64,000 bases of DNA from Nitrososphaerota archaeon (GCA_021325615.1 JAJPGU010000010.1:124001-188000), one strand, 5' to 3'. Counted from the first letter of the stretch, positions 36,361 to 45,159 are shown. The notes: generated by a model not told the origin, from the letters alone. Translations and numbers: made by a program.

Positions 36361-37521
36361 ATGCGCCTTCTCATACTGGGAAACCTTGCAAATGACGGAT
36401 ACGTGGTTGCCAAGGAGCTACGAAAAATGAACGTGGATGTGGATCTGGGTATAAACAGGTCTGATTTTGGCATGGCCCTTCCCGAATGGGAGGACGGGGA
36501 CATCTCGGGCAGCATTGATCCCTACAACATTGGCAAGGACCAGCTTCAGAACGTGTGGACCCCTCCCGGATGGATACGGTACTTTGACTTCCAAAACAAG
36601 GTTCCGTGGAAGAGGAGCCCACAGAAAAGGCTTGGGGCTGCGATGAGGGTGATTAAGATGATGAAGGAGTACGACGTAATAGAATCACATGTACCGTGGT
36701 CGATTTACTCGCAGTTTTCAGGCGTACCATACGTGGCTTACGACGCAGGATGGATACGATACCTTTCCTCAGGAAACAGCATGAGAAACAGGCTTGCAAG
36801 GCGTGGCTACGCAAAGGCAAGGTCCATTATGTTTACCAATCCTGATACCTGGGAAATCCTTGAACGGCAGGCATATCTCCGACAGGACAAGATCCAGTTT
36901 GTTCCGTTTTCGATTGACCCTGAAAAATACAGGCCCATTGGCTGTGAAGACCTGCGGTCAAAATATGCAAAGGACTCGGAGCTGCTCCTTTTCTCCCCGT
37001 CAAGACAGATTTGGAGGGAGAAGGGCAATGACAAGATGATAAGGGCATACGCCAGGTTTCTCAAGCTGCACCCAAACTCCAAGTTCATAATCGTCTCATG
37101 GAGCGTCGACGAAGAGGCCAGCTTGGACCTTGCCAAATCACTTGGCATATCTGAAAACATTGTATGGATGAAACCCGTCCCGAAAAACCAGCTCATAAAA
37201 TTCTATAACATTGCTGACATCATACTTGATCAGTTCGTGGTGGGTAGCTGGGGCACAAGCACTCCCGAGGCAATGTCTTGCGCAAAGCCCGTGCTAATGT
37301 TCTACAAGAAGGAGCACATTGTAAGGGCATTCGGCGAGGAGCCGCCAATCCTGAATTCCTTCACGGAGGATGAAATCCTAGCCAACCTCCTCAAGCTTGC
37401 AGGCGATCCTGACTTTCGAAGAGATCTTGGGAGGAAGAGCAGGGAATGGATAATCAAGACCCATTCGCCAAGACTTGTTGCAACAAAACACATGCAGATT
37501 CTGCAGGACGCAATCAGGTAG
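36361..37521 (+). CDS. Family 4-type glycosyltransferase, paralogue of the divergent neighbour
   Basis: The 386-residue GT-B protein begins MRLLILGNLANDGYVVAKEL, paralleling the neighbour's start. It has LFSPSRQIWREKGNDKMIRA and SWGTSTPEAMSCAKPVL near the donor site. An AT-rich divergent promoter region of 86 bp separates the two. Sugar specificity is not readable from the sequence. Confidence 0.87.
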   Translation: MRLLILGNLANDGYVVAKELRKMNVDVDLGINRSDFGMALPEWEDGDISGSIDPYNIGKDQLQNVWTPPGWIRYFDFQNKVPWKRSPQKRLGAAMRVIKMMKEYDVIESHVPWSIYSQFSGVPYVAYDAGWIRYLSSGNSMRNRLARRGYAKARSIMFTNPDTWEILERQAYLRQDKIQFVPFSIDPEKYRPIGCEDLRSKYAKDSELLLFSPSRQIWREKGNDKMIRAYARFLKLHPNSKFIIVSWSVDEEASLDLAKSLGISENIVWMKPVPKNQLIKFYNIADIILDQFVVGSWGTSTPEAMSCAKPVLMFYKKEHIVRAFGEEPPILNSFTEDEILANLLKLAGDPDFRRDLGRKSREWIIKTHSPRLVATKHMQILQDAIR

Positions 37522-37601
37522 ACGCGGCTCCTGGGCGGGGCGAATGCGAGTTTGCCAATCGAAATTGACGATAAGACTAATTATTGGGCAACATCGGAAG
37601 T

Positions 37602-38051
37602 ATGTGTATCATGCAAAGTGACTATTTCAGGAGGCGATGGCTCGATTTCCGAAATGGCCACAGCGTCTATCTTGCATTCGTTCTAACTTTTGTAAACTTC
37701 ATCCTTATCACATACAACTTTGCCATAAAGCAGGCAAGCTTTCTTCACGCAATAATTGGCAACCTGGGCGTCTTCATCCTGTTCTTCATAGGGGTGTATG
37801 TCCCCGCAGCAATCGTGATAGGATACTGGCATAGGAGAAACCAGTACTCGATTGAAAACGAGGCCTACTTTCAGCAGAACTGGATACTTGCCTGGATATT
37901 CCAGTTCCAGATAAAACAGATGCAGGGAAAGGCCACCCCGCAGGAGGCAGAGAGAATAATGAACTACCTTGATGACATTCTTAAAAAGCAAAAGAAGGAC
38001 GGCCTTATCGAGCCTTCCACCAAGAAGGAACTTGGGTCTGACAAGAAGTAA
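37602..38051 (+). CDS. Small two-helix membrane protein of the glycan locus
   Basis: The roughly 149-residue protein has two transmembrane helices (about 20-42 and 56-78, numbered from the ATG at 37602) and a charged cytosolic tail with IQxxIKQMQGKATPQEAERIM. I do not recognise the family. A TATA-like TAATTATT at 37573-37580 supports the ATG at 37602 or 37611 rather than the TTG at 37584. It lies between the glycosyltransferase and the UDP-sugar dehydrogenase. Confidence 0.65.
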   Translation: MCIMQSDYFRRRWLDFRNGHSVYLAFVLTFVNFILITYNFAIKQASFLHAIIGNLGVFILFFIGVYVPAAIVIGYWHRRNQYSIENEAYFQQNWILAWIFQFQIKQMQGKATPQEAERIMNYLDDILKKQKKDGLIEPSTKKELGSDKK

Positions 38052-38193
38052 CGAGCAACCGGCGGACAATGGTAAGGCTCCGCGGAAAACTTTTCACGAT
38101 TATCAAATCTCGCCTGGCCCTATCTTGGAGTCTTGCTGAACATGCCAGTCCAACTTAAGATTAATTTAGTGGTACCTTACATCCCAAAGTTAA

Positions 38194-39540
38194 TTGTCGT
38201 CGGGTAATGATATTCAGCATTTGGTTACTAGCCATGCAAAAATTTTTTCTGTTTATGGGATGGGAAACGTCGGCGGGCCGATAGCTGCAGCCTGGCTCAG
38301 GGCTGGGGCAAAGGTCGTCGGTGTAGACATATCCAAGAAACTTATCTCCGAAATACAGACCGGAACCTCCCACAAGAAGGAACCCCACCTGTCTGACACG
38401 TTTACAGCCGCGCTCAAGGCCGGAAATCTTTCAGTAACATCCGACGGGGTGGAGGCATCAAAGATGTCGGACATCAAGATAGTGGCTGTACCGGTAGACC
38501 TCAACGGGCACAAGATAAGGCTGGAGGCGCTCAAGGCCGCAACAAAAGCCATAGCGCAGGGACTGAAAAAAGGCGACATTGTAATAATATGCCCCTCGAT
38601 GCCCCCCGGCACGTGCGAGAAGGTCGCCCTTCCGATATTGGAAAAATACAGCAAGCTCAAGGGCGAGCGCGACTTTTCGCTAATTTACAACCCTGAACGG
38701 ATTTACGAGGGAAGGGCACTGCAGGATATAGAGGAGAACTACCCGGCGGTCGTTTCGGGGCTTGGAGAGGGAAGCAGGCGCATGGGGGAGGAACTTTTGA
38801 AAATAATCTCAAAGAAGGGAGTACTCTCGATGTCTTCGATTGCCAATGCTGAGGCAGAGAAGATCTTCGAGGGGGTATACAGGGACGTGAACATTGCCCT
38901 TGCCAACGAGCTTGCAGACTTTTGCGAAAAGGTCGGCGTGAACTACTGGGAGGCAAGAAAGGCGTCAAACTCGCAGCCGTTTTGCCACCTCCACTACCCG
39001 GGTACGGGTGTCGGTGGGCTCTGCATTCCGGTATATCCAAAGTTTGTAATCGAGTCTGCCAACAAGATGGGAAAGCACCTCCGCATCACGGAATTTGCCA
39101 GGAAGCTTAACGATTCCATGCCGATAAAGTGCGTCAACGACTCGCTGAAACTGATGTCAAAGCACAAGATAAGGCCCAAGGGTGCAAAGGTTGCAGTACT
39201 CGGCCTCGGATTCAGGGGCGAGGTTGAGGACTCGAGGCTGTCCCCCACCTATACCGTAGTCAGGGAATTCATAAAGCGTGGCTGCAAGGTCGCAGTACAT
39301 GACCCGTACATTCATGAGGACGACCTGCTGCCCTCGTCTGTGAGCCTCTCGCGGGACCTTGACTCTGTGGTGGAAAATGCCTCCCTTGTGTTCATCTCCT
39401 CGGACCACAAGGCATATTTTGATTTGGACGACAGGTCGCTTGGAAAGGCAAAAAAGCCCCTCCTAGTCTTTGACGGCAGGAACATCCTCAAAAAGGACAA
39501 TTTCAAGGGCAGTTCCCTGCTCACGATCGGCATGCGCTAG
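38194..39540 (+). CDS. UDP-glucose/UDP-ManNAc-type dehydrogenase
   Basis: The 448-residue protein oxidises a UDP-hexose to the uronic acid with two NAD+. It has the Rossmann motif YGMGNVGG (21-28), the central helical domain with SSIANAEAEKIFEGVYRDVNIALANE, the catalytic Cys at 277 in TGVGGLCIPVYP, and the C-terminal domain GLGFRGEVEDSR. The motif has IPVYP where UDP-glucose dehydrogenases usually have a Pro-Lys-Asp triplet, so it may prefer another substrate. The TTG start lies about 30 bases after a TATA-like TTAATTTA. Confidence 0.88.
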   Translation: MSSGNDIQHLVTSHAKIFSVYGMGNVGGPIAAAWLRAGAKVVGVDISKKLISEIQTGTSHKKEPHLSDTFTAALKAGNLSVTSDGVEASKMSDIKIVAVPVDLNGHKIRLEALKAATKAIAQGLKKGDIVIICPSMPPGTCEKVALPILEKYSKLKGERDFSLIYNPERIYEGRALQDIEENYPAVVSGLGEGSRRMGEELLKIISKKGVLSMSSIANAEAEKIFEGVYRDVNIALANELADFCEKVGVNYWEARKASNSQPFCHLHYPGTGVGGLCIPVYPKFVIESANKMGKHLRITEFARKLNDSMPIKCVNDSLKLMSKHKIRPKGAKVAVLGLGFRGEVEDSRLSPTYTVVREFIKRGCKVAVHDPYIHEDDLLPSSVSLSRDLDSVVENASLVFISSDHKAYFDLDDRSLGKAKKPLLVFDGRNILKKDNFKGSSLLTIGMR

Positions 39541-39584
39541 CGCTCGGCAGGGCAGTTCGTTTTCCGCCTACAGGTTCTCTGGGT

Positions 39585-40016
39585 CTATTTTATTATCAGC
39601 ACGGGGCACTTTGAGTGCTGGGAAACGCCGCTTGCCACGCTCCCAAGCAGGAGCTTCTTGAATCCGCCAAGCCCCCTTGAGCCCATTGCTATCAGGTCGA
39701 TCCCGTTGTTTTCGGCATATGATAAGAGGCCGTCAACTATGGAAGGGGTTTTCAAGACAAGGCCGTTGAATTTGACGCCAGCCTCCCTTGCCTCAAACTC
39801 CAGCAAGGAAATGAGGCTTGTCGCAGCAACGTTTTGGGTTTTTTGGGACTGGGGCTGCTCGGGTGACATGACTTCGGGCTCGGAATTGTCCTCAAGGATG
39901 CATGTTGCTGCCGTGACGGAGGCGCCATATTTTTTTGCGATGTCTAAAGCAAACTGGAATGCCTTGCGGGAAGGCTCCGAGCCGTCGTATGGTACAAGGA
40001 TGCGGCCTACCGACAT
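39585..40016 (-). CDS. Universal stress protein (UspA family)
   Basis: The 143-residue protein has RILVPYDGSEPSRKAFQ and the ATP-binding tail GSRGLGGFKKLLLGSVASG ending in CPVLIIK. It is a second Usp of the ATP-binding type, with an inserted Ser/Gln-rich loop (EDNSEPEVMSPEQPQSQ) after the second strand. It is divergent from mtnA. Confidence 0.9.
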   Translation of the reverse strand: MSVGRILVPYDGSEPSRKAFQFALDIAKKYGASVTAATCILEDNSEPEVMSPEQPQSQKTQNVAATSLISLLEFEAREAGVKFNGLVLKTPSIVDGLLSYAENNGIDLIAMGSRGLGGFKKLLLGSVASGVSQHSKCPVLIIK

Positions 40017-40159
40017 AGGCTCTCTTCTGCGGGGAATTGCTTAAAACCCTTTCAAGAATCCCATTCTTGGTAACGGGCGGGTGGCAGAGGGATGATGACC
40101 AAGGAAACGCCGCGGCTTGCTGTGAATCATATATAATATCGAAGATTGTGACTGGAGGC

Positions 40160-41215
40160 ATGGAAACCAAGGTTCACTCCAGTCTCAGGACCGTAGAGTG
40201 GAAGGACAATGCGGTTGTAATGATTGACCAGACCAAGCTCCCAAACGAGCTGGTCTATGTTAGATATACTGATTTTCACGACGTTGCCGATGCAATTAGA
40301 AACCTGGTGGTCCGTGGCGCGCCCGCAATAGGGGTGTCGGGGGCGTTCGGTCTTGCACTGGCTGCCCTCCAGAGCAAGGCGGCAGAGAAGGAGGGGCTCG
40401 TCAGCGACATGGAGGAGGCAAGAAAAATACTGTTTGAAACAAGGCCCACCGCGGTGAACCTTGCTTGGGGTCTTGAAAGGATAATGAAGGTGGCAAGGTC
40501 CTGCGGCGATGCGGCTGCAATAAGGAGCGAGGTGGTAAGGGAGGCAAAGAAGATGGCAGAGGAGGACATTGAGATAAACATGAGGATGGGAAGGCACGGA
40601 TCTCAGCTTTTCGGCGACAACGATACCATAATGACGCACTGCAACGCGGGAGCCCTTGCTACGGTGGCATATGGGACCGCGCTGGGGGTGATACGTGCGA
40701 CAAGGGAAAGCGGGAAGAAGATAAAGGTGATAGCGACGGAGACGCGTCCCGTCATGCAGGGGTCCAGGCTTACCGCGTTTGAGTTAAAGCACGACGGCAT
40801 TGACGTAAGCCTCATCCCGGACACAGCCGTGGGATACGCTATGGCAAACGGCCTTGTGTCAAAGGTCATAGTGGGGGCCGACAGGGTCCTAAGGACAGGC
40901 CACGTCTACAACAAGATTGGAACGTACCAGGTGGCAACCATGGCAAGGCAGCACGGCATACCATTCTATGTGGCGGCGCCGCTGTCCACCTTCGACCTCA
41001 AGAGCAGCCCAAAGGACGTCGTAATAGAGCAGCGTAAGGGGACCGAGGTGACCGGGGTTGCCGGCAGGAAGACCGCTCCCGACGACATCAACGTCATAAA
41101 CCCAGCCTTTGACATGACGCCGCCTGAACTCATCACGGGGATCATAACCGAGGCGGGGGTCGCCAAGCCGCCCTTTGAGGAATCAATCAAGAAGCTCTTC
41201 GATTCAAACCGATAA
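40160..41215 (+). CDS. mtnA: S-methyl-5-thioribose-1-phosphate isomerase family
   Basis: The 351-residue protein is of the aIF2B-like isomerase family. RGAPAIGVSGAFGLAL and ETRPTAVNLAWGL are the substrate-binding stretches. Catalytic Cys161 lies in THCNAGALATVAYGTALG and Asp241 in GADRVLRTGHVYNK; both match MtnA positions. The length fits MtnA better than archaeal ribose-1,5-bisphosphate isomerase (about 320). The ATG at 40160 follows a GGAGG ribosome site; upstream codons in the frame are not used. It salvages methylthioadenosine. Confidence 0.9.
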   Translation: METKVHSSLRTVEWKDNAVVMIDQTKLPNELVYVRYTDFHDVADAIRNLVVRGAPAIGVSGAFGLALAALQSKAAEKEGLVSDMEEARKILFETRPTAVNLAWGLERIMKVARSCGDAAAIRSEVVREAKKMAEEDIEINMRMGRHGSQLFGDNDTIMTHCNAGALATVAYGTALGVIRATRESGKKIKVIATETRPVMQGSRLTAFELKHDGIDVSLIPDTAVGYAMANGLVSKVIVGADRVLRTGHVYNKIGTYQVATMARQHGIPFYVAAPLSTFDLKSSPKDVVIEQRKGTEVTGVAGRKTAPDDINVINPAFDMTPPELITGIITEAGVAKPPFEESIKKLFDSNR

Positions 41216-41247
41216 AGTATTTATTCCATATCGGAATCAAAGCGTCC

Positions 41248-41877
41248 ATGGCAGCGGTAACCGAGGCTCAGGTGCGCGAGTCGCTAAAACAGTGCATGGA
41301 TCCTGAAATCCCGATTAGCGTAGTGGACATGGGGCTGATTTACGGCATAAAAATTACCGACGATAACAAGGTAGACATAAAGATGACAATGACTACTAGG
41401 GGCTGCCCCCTTCACGACACCCTTGTAAGCGACGTCAAGAGGTACGTCAACAAGGTACCGGGGGTGGCCGGAACCAACGTTGAGATTGTATGGGATCCCC
41501 CGTGGACTCCGGAAAAGATGTCAGACGAGGGCAAGAAGCTTATCAATTATGGGAAGCAAAAGACCGTTGCGCCGATAAACTACGAGGTTGCAATGCCCCA
41601 GGGCGTGGGCTCAGTGGTAAAGCAGGAGGATGGCTCGCTCATATTGATGAACAAGGAAGAGCAGGGATTCATGGTCAACCAGGCCATAGTGGACTTTTGG
41701 CACTTGTGCAACGGGAAGCGGAGGATAACGGAGCTTGTTGATGCGTTTGCGCAGAAGATGGGACTGAAGAGGGAGCAGGTGGAAAAGGAAGTGCTTCAGC
41801 TGGTAACGCAGCTACGCGACGGCGGACTGCTGACAATAGCAGAGCCCGAAGTTTCAAACGTCCAGTTCAAGAAATAG
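41248..41877 (+). CDS. DUF59 (MIP18/SufT-like) fused to a PqqD-like domain
   Basis: The 209-residue protein has an N-terminal Fe-S assembly domain (1-95: LKQCMDPEIPISVVDMGLIYGI, MTMTTRGCPLHDTL, WDPPWTPEKMS). A PqqD-like domain follows (about 105-200: GSVVKQEDGSLILMNKEEQG, FWHLCNGKRRITELVDAFAQ). DUF59 proteins help mature Fe-S proteins, and PqqD domains bind peptides for radical SAM enzymes. The fusion suggests a chaperone for a specific client. It starts 32 bases after mtnA with a TATA-like AAAGTATTTATT between them. Confidence 0.83.
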   Translation: MAAVTEAQVRESLKQCMDPEIPISVVDMGLIYGIKITDDNKVDIKMTMTTRGCPLHDTLVSDVKRYVNKVPGVAGTNVEIVWDPPWTPEKMSDEGKKLINYGKQKTVAPINYEVAMPQGVGSVVKQEDGSLILMNKEEQGFMVNQAIVDFWHLCNGKRRITELVDAFAQKMGLKREQVEKEVLQLVTQLRDGGLLTIAEPEVSNVQFKK

Positions 41878-41879
41878 GA

Positions 41880-42119
41880 TCAGATTTCGGTAATTTCCGT
41901 AATGGTGCCCTGGACGGAATCCATTTTTACTATGGCCCTCTTCTCCCCAAAACCCAGTGCGACGTACCAGTCGCCGCCATCGTCATCATACTTGGTCTCA
42001 AGCGTCTTGACGTCTGCAGGGGCTACTCCGTACTTTTGGACTATACCTGAGACCGCTACCGGTACCGCTTCCTTCTCTGTCGGCAACCTCCTTTTCATCA
42101 GGCCTATTCCAGGTGTCAT
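41880..42119 (-). CDS. Small conserved hypothetical protein
   Basis: The 79-residue protein (72 if it starts at ATG 42098) has a PepSY-like strand-helix pattern with YDDDGGDWYVALGFGEKRAIVKMD. It has no signal peptide or membrane helix. It is convergent with the DUF59-PqqD gene, with two bases between stops. The function is unknown. Confidence 0.55.
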   Translation of the reverse strand: MTPGIGLMKRRLPTEKEAVPVAVSGIVQKYGVAPADVKTLETKYDDDGGDWYVALGFGEKRAIVKMDSVQGTITEITEI

Positions 42120-42293
42120 CTTACACCGTCTTGAGCCTGGCTGTATAATAAACTAGCTTGCCTTTTTTGCCTTGGAATCCAAGGATCCGGAGATCCGTTT
42201 CCCACCGACTGTGGAATTGGAAGGGGTTGGAATTTTCCCGCGCGCGCTTGGTTCTAAATCGGAACCAAATGATAAAGAGAACAAGACAAAATT

Positions 42294-42301
42294 CTATATA
42301 G
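42294..42301 (+). promoter_or_regulatory. TATA-like box for the membrane protein at 42325
   Basis: CTATATAG lies about 28 bases before the ATG at 42325. This supports leaderless initiation there and rules out the upstream 51 codons of the open frame. Confidence 0.55.
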
Positions 42302-42324
42302 CGCCGCTCGAGATATTTTTTCAC

Positions 42325-42915
42325 ATGTATCCGCTGAACAGATTTTCCGTGTCTGTTCTCTCAAGGACACAGAGGATTACGGAGATTTCGTGCATCTTGG
42401 CGGTCGCTGGCACGATGACAATGCTGGCTGGAGGCGTCTGGGATTCGGCATCGCATGAGCTGAGGATTCCCGATACTTTCTGGACAGTACAGCATGAGAC
42501 GATTTATTCTGGGGCCTCGCTTGTCGCGTGCTCTGCCATAGGTGCAGGCCTTGTCGTGGGCCGCTGCAGCGACAGGACCCTCAGGAAAGGGATGGTAATG
42601 ATAATGGTGGGCGCCGCGCTCCAGCTCGGAGGGGGGTATGCGGACTACAACTTTCACGAGGTCTACGGGATAGACGGGCTTGTAACGCCCTCTCACATTG
42701 TAGTAGAGTCTGGCCTGCTTCTCAGTTCGGCCGGGGGGTTTGTGACCATTTCAAGGTCCCAGAACGCCCTACTGCGCAGGATGTACCCGGTCCCTGCACT
42801 GTGCGTCCTGCTGTCGGCATCCTGGATAGGGTTTAACCTGGCGCTACTTGCAGGCTCCGTGGTCCTTTGCGTGCCGGTCTTCCAGCTGTTCTATTCCGGA
42901 TGCGCAGTAATGTAG
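42325..42915 (+). CDS. Multi-spanning membrane protein of unknown function
   Basis: The 196-residue protein has about five to six hydrophobic helices (for example ILAVAGTMTMLAGGVW, LVACSAIGAGLVVG, CVLLSASWIGFNLALLAGSVV) with His and Asp residues in loops. I do not recognise it. Its 3' end overlaps the convergent gene at 42891 by 25 bases. Confidence 0.7.
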   Translation: MYPLNRFSVSVLSRTQRITEISCILAVAGTMTMLAGGVWDSASHELRIPDTFWTVQHETIYSGASLVACSAIGAGLVVGRCSDRTLRKGMVMIMVGAALQLGGGYADYNFHEVYGIDGLVTPSHIVVESGLLLSSAGGFVTISRSQNALLRRMYPVPALCVLLSASWIGFNLALLAGSVVLCVPVFQLFYSGCAVM

Positions 42916-43373
42916 CCCCTGAGTTTCATGTACCCTGCAAGGACTAGGAGGCATGCCCCGACAAGAATCATTGATGACGAGATTCCAAAGTCCTGGTACC
43001 GCGTGTCCCCAAAACCTATGGTCAGGTGGACGGGGTTCTGCGAGAGGTTTGTCATCTCAAGAGTATACTGGCCTGGCTGGTTGAAGAGGAAGTAGTTGAC
43101 CGTTTCCTTGTTTGTTATCGTCCTTGAGCTTAGGTAGTTGCCGTGCCCGTCAACCACCTTTACAAGGACGAGGTTGTCGTACTGGTCGGATAAGACCTGG
43201 TAAAAGCCGATTCCCTTTCCCTGCAGGATTACCTGCACGCTGCCTGAGGCCCCCTTGTCGATGTCCATCTCCTGCGAGGTCTTGGCCGACGATGCAAAGA
43301 CCGCGCCAGTCCATATGGAGCCTACCGCAGTAAGGGCCAGGGCAATCCTGAAAATTGTCAGTCCCTTGTACAA
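42891..43373 (-). CDS. Exported protein with C-terminal membrane anchor
   Basis: The 160-residue protein has an N-terminal signal or anchor (IFRIALALTAVGSIWTGAVFA), a beta-rich extracellular domain (about 35-125, emp24-like pattern with FFLFNQPGQYTLEMTNLS-type strands), and a C-terminal helix (SSSMILVGACLLVLAGYM). It probably faces outside. Thaumarchaeal genomes carry several proteins of this layout. The function is unknown. Confidence 0.7.
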   Translation of the reverse strand: MYKGLTIFRIALALTAVGSIWTGAVFASSAKTSQEMDIDKGASGSVQVILQGKGIGFYQVLSDQYDNLVLVKVVDGHGNYLSSRTITNKETVNYFLFNQPGQYTLEMTNLSQNPVHLTIGFGDTRYQDFGISSSMILVGACLLVLAGYMKLRGYITAHPE

Positions 43374-43412
43374 TACCTTCCAACGGCAACTATCGTATCT
43401 ATCTATTTCTAA

Positions 43413-43487
43413 AGGGCCCGGTGGGATTCGAACCCACGACCTGGTGGTCCGAAGCCACCCGCACTATCCTGGCTATGCAACGGGTCC
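43413..43487 (-). tRNA. tRNA-Arg(TCG)
   Basis: On the minus strand the anticodon stem-loop is GGTGG-CTTCGGA-CCACC, giving anticodon TCG. The T-arm is GTGGG-TTCGAAT-CCCAC and the D-arm GCA-TAGCCAGGATAG-TGC. The acceptor is GGACCCG with CGGGCCC, so pair 3-70 is an A-C mismatch while the other six pair. CCA is not encoded and no intron is seen. Confidence 0.92.
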
Positions 43488-43591
43488 AATCAGGTAAGAA
43501 TATGCCGGTGCTAAAAATCTGTCTAGGATCCTTGCAGCGCACAAGACGGGGCTTGAAAGTATTATACGGGGCTGGTTATTTGACTAGGTAA

Positions 43592-44764
43592 TTGAAGATA
43601 TCACAGAGGGTTGCCGGGGTGGAATATGCCATACGGGATATTGCACTGGAGGCAAGGAAGCTTGAGAAGCAGGGAAAAAAGATAACCTACCTCAACATAG
43701 GCGACCCGCTCCAGTACGGGTTCCAGCCGCCCGAGAACGTCAAGGAGGCGCTCATGAAGGCAGTCAGGGAGGGGCAGAACTACTATGCCGTCTCGGAGGG
43801 CCTGCCTGAGCTGCGCGAGGAGATTGCCAGGAAGGAAAAGAGGAAGGGCCTTGGAGTAGGCGAGGACGACATACTTGTCACCAACGGCGTGTCAGAGGCG
43901 CTTGAGATGATAACGGCATCAATCGTAGAGCCGGGGGACGAGGTGCTGATTCCTGGGCCGTACTATCCGCCATATGCGTCATACGTAAGGCTGTTTGGCG
44001 GCGTGCCAATCGAGTTCTCGGTGGACCTGCACAACTCTACGCCGGACCTTGGCGACATCAGGAAAAAGATAACGCCGCGCACGGTGGCAATTTGCCTGAT
44101 AAGCCCCAACAACCCGACGGGCGCAGTCTTTAGTGAAAAGTCGCTCAAGGACCTGGTCGACCTTGCAAACGAGCACGGCCTCTACATAATATGCGACGAG
44201 ATTTACGACCAGATTGTATTTGACGAAAAGTTTGTCGGTATAGGAAAGGTAAGCGGCGACTCGCCGGTAATTCTGCTCAACGGGTTTTCAAAGGTCCACC
44301 TGATGTCGGGGTGGAGGATAGGGTACATCTCGTTCAACCAGTCAAAAAAACTCGAGGCCCTGCGCGAGAACGTGCCAAAACTTGCAAGGGTCAGGATTGC
44401 GACGAACCTGCCGGTGCAGTATGCTGCGCTGGAATCGCTCAAGGGGCCGCAGAACTACCTCCCGAAATTCGTGTCCGACCTCAAGAGGAGGAGGGACTAT
44501 ACCATCAAGAGGCTCAACGGGATGGGGGGCCTGAGCTGCTCCAACCCCAAGGGGGCATTCTATGCCTTCCCGAAGATCGAGAAAAACAGGTACGGATCCG
44601 ACAAGGAATTTGTCCTTGAACTCCTCAAGTCCAAGGGAGTCCTTACAGTCCACGGGTCGGGGTTTGGCACGCAGTATGGCAGCGGGCACTTTAGGATGGT
44701 CTTCCTTCCTGACATGCCGGTGCTTGAGGGCGCGCTTGACAAGATAGAGGAGTTCGTGGGCTAG
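43592..44764 (+). CDS. Class I aminotransferase (alanine/aspartate type)
   Basis: The 390-residue PLP enzyme has IGDPLQYGFQPPENV, PGPYYPPYASYVRLFGG, SPNNPTGAV, CDEIYDQIVF and the PLP-lysine motif NGFSKVHLMSGWRIGY. It resembles archaeal alanine/glutamate-pyruvate aminotransferases. The start is TTG at 43592, about 30 bases after a TATA-like ATTATACG. Substrate preference is not certain. Confidence 0.92.
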   Translation: MKISQRVAGVEYAIRDIALEARKLEKQGKKITYLNIGDPLQYGFQPPENVKEALMKAVREGQNYYAVSEGLPELREEIARKEKRKGLGVGEDDILVTNGVSEALEMITASIVEPGDEVLIPGPYYPPYASYVRLFGGVPIEFSVDLHNSTPDLGDIRKKITPRTVAICLISPNNPTGAVFSEKSLKDLVDLANEHGLYIICDEIYDQIVFDEKFVGIGKVSGDSPVILLNGFSKVHLMSGWRIGYISFNQSKKLEALRENVPKLARVRIATNLPVQYAALESLKGPQNYLPKFVSDLKRRRDYTIKRLNGMGGLSCSNPKGAFYAFPKIEKNRYGSDKEFVLELLKSKGVLTVHGSGFGTQYGSGHFRMVFLPDMPVLEGALDKIEEFVG

Positions 44765-45159
44765 AACTTCCAGGAGGTCATGCTCTTTGGCGTCACCTCT
44801 ATGACGCAGTCGGTGTCGTCCAGGAGGTACTGGGCAGACCTGTTTTTGAGGCTCCTAAAGTACCTGAGGAGTATTTTTTTTGCAATCGGCCTTACCCGGG
44901 CCTTTTCCAGGATTAGCCTTGCCCTCCCTGTCCCCATGACGCCGCGGATGTCGGGGGAGTTTACACCGACATCTATGCAGAAGGAGACCCTGGGATTTTG
45001 CCTTATGTTCCTTGCCTTTGCCGTCTTGGTGTTCGTACCGATGTAGAACTTGCCTGAGGAATAACGGTACCAGACTGGTACAATGTGCGGCATGCCTTTG
45101 CTGTCTATCGTTGCAATGCGCAGTATCTTCTGGGACCTCGCAAAGTCCTTATCTGACAT
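44761..45159 (-). CDS. Pyridoxamine-phosphate-oxidase-fold protein (F420/FMN type)
   Basis: The 132-residue split-barrel protein has LRIATIDSKGMPHIVPVWYRYSSGKFYIGTN followed by KARNIRQNPRVSFCID, the usual pattern of F420- or FMN-binding PNPOx-like enzymes in archaea. It overlaps the upstream 74-residue membrane ORF by 11 bases and so is translated from the same message. It is followed by a convergent aminotransferase overlapping four bases. Confidence 0.82.
   Translation of the reverse strand: MSDKDFARSQKILRIATIDSKGMPHIVPVWYRYSSGKFYIGTNTKTAKARNIRQNPRVSFCIDVGVNSPDIRGVMGTGRARLILEKARVRPIAKKILLRYFRSLKNRSAQYLLDDTDCVIEVTPKSMTSWKF

Noticed and set aside
42250..42266. Inverted repeat GGTTC-7-GAACC before the membrane protein gene
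   Set aside because: Only five base pairs, likely chance; not reported as an operator.
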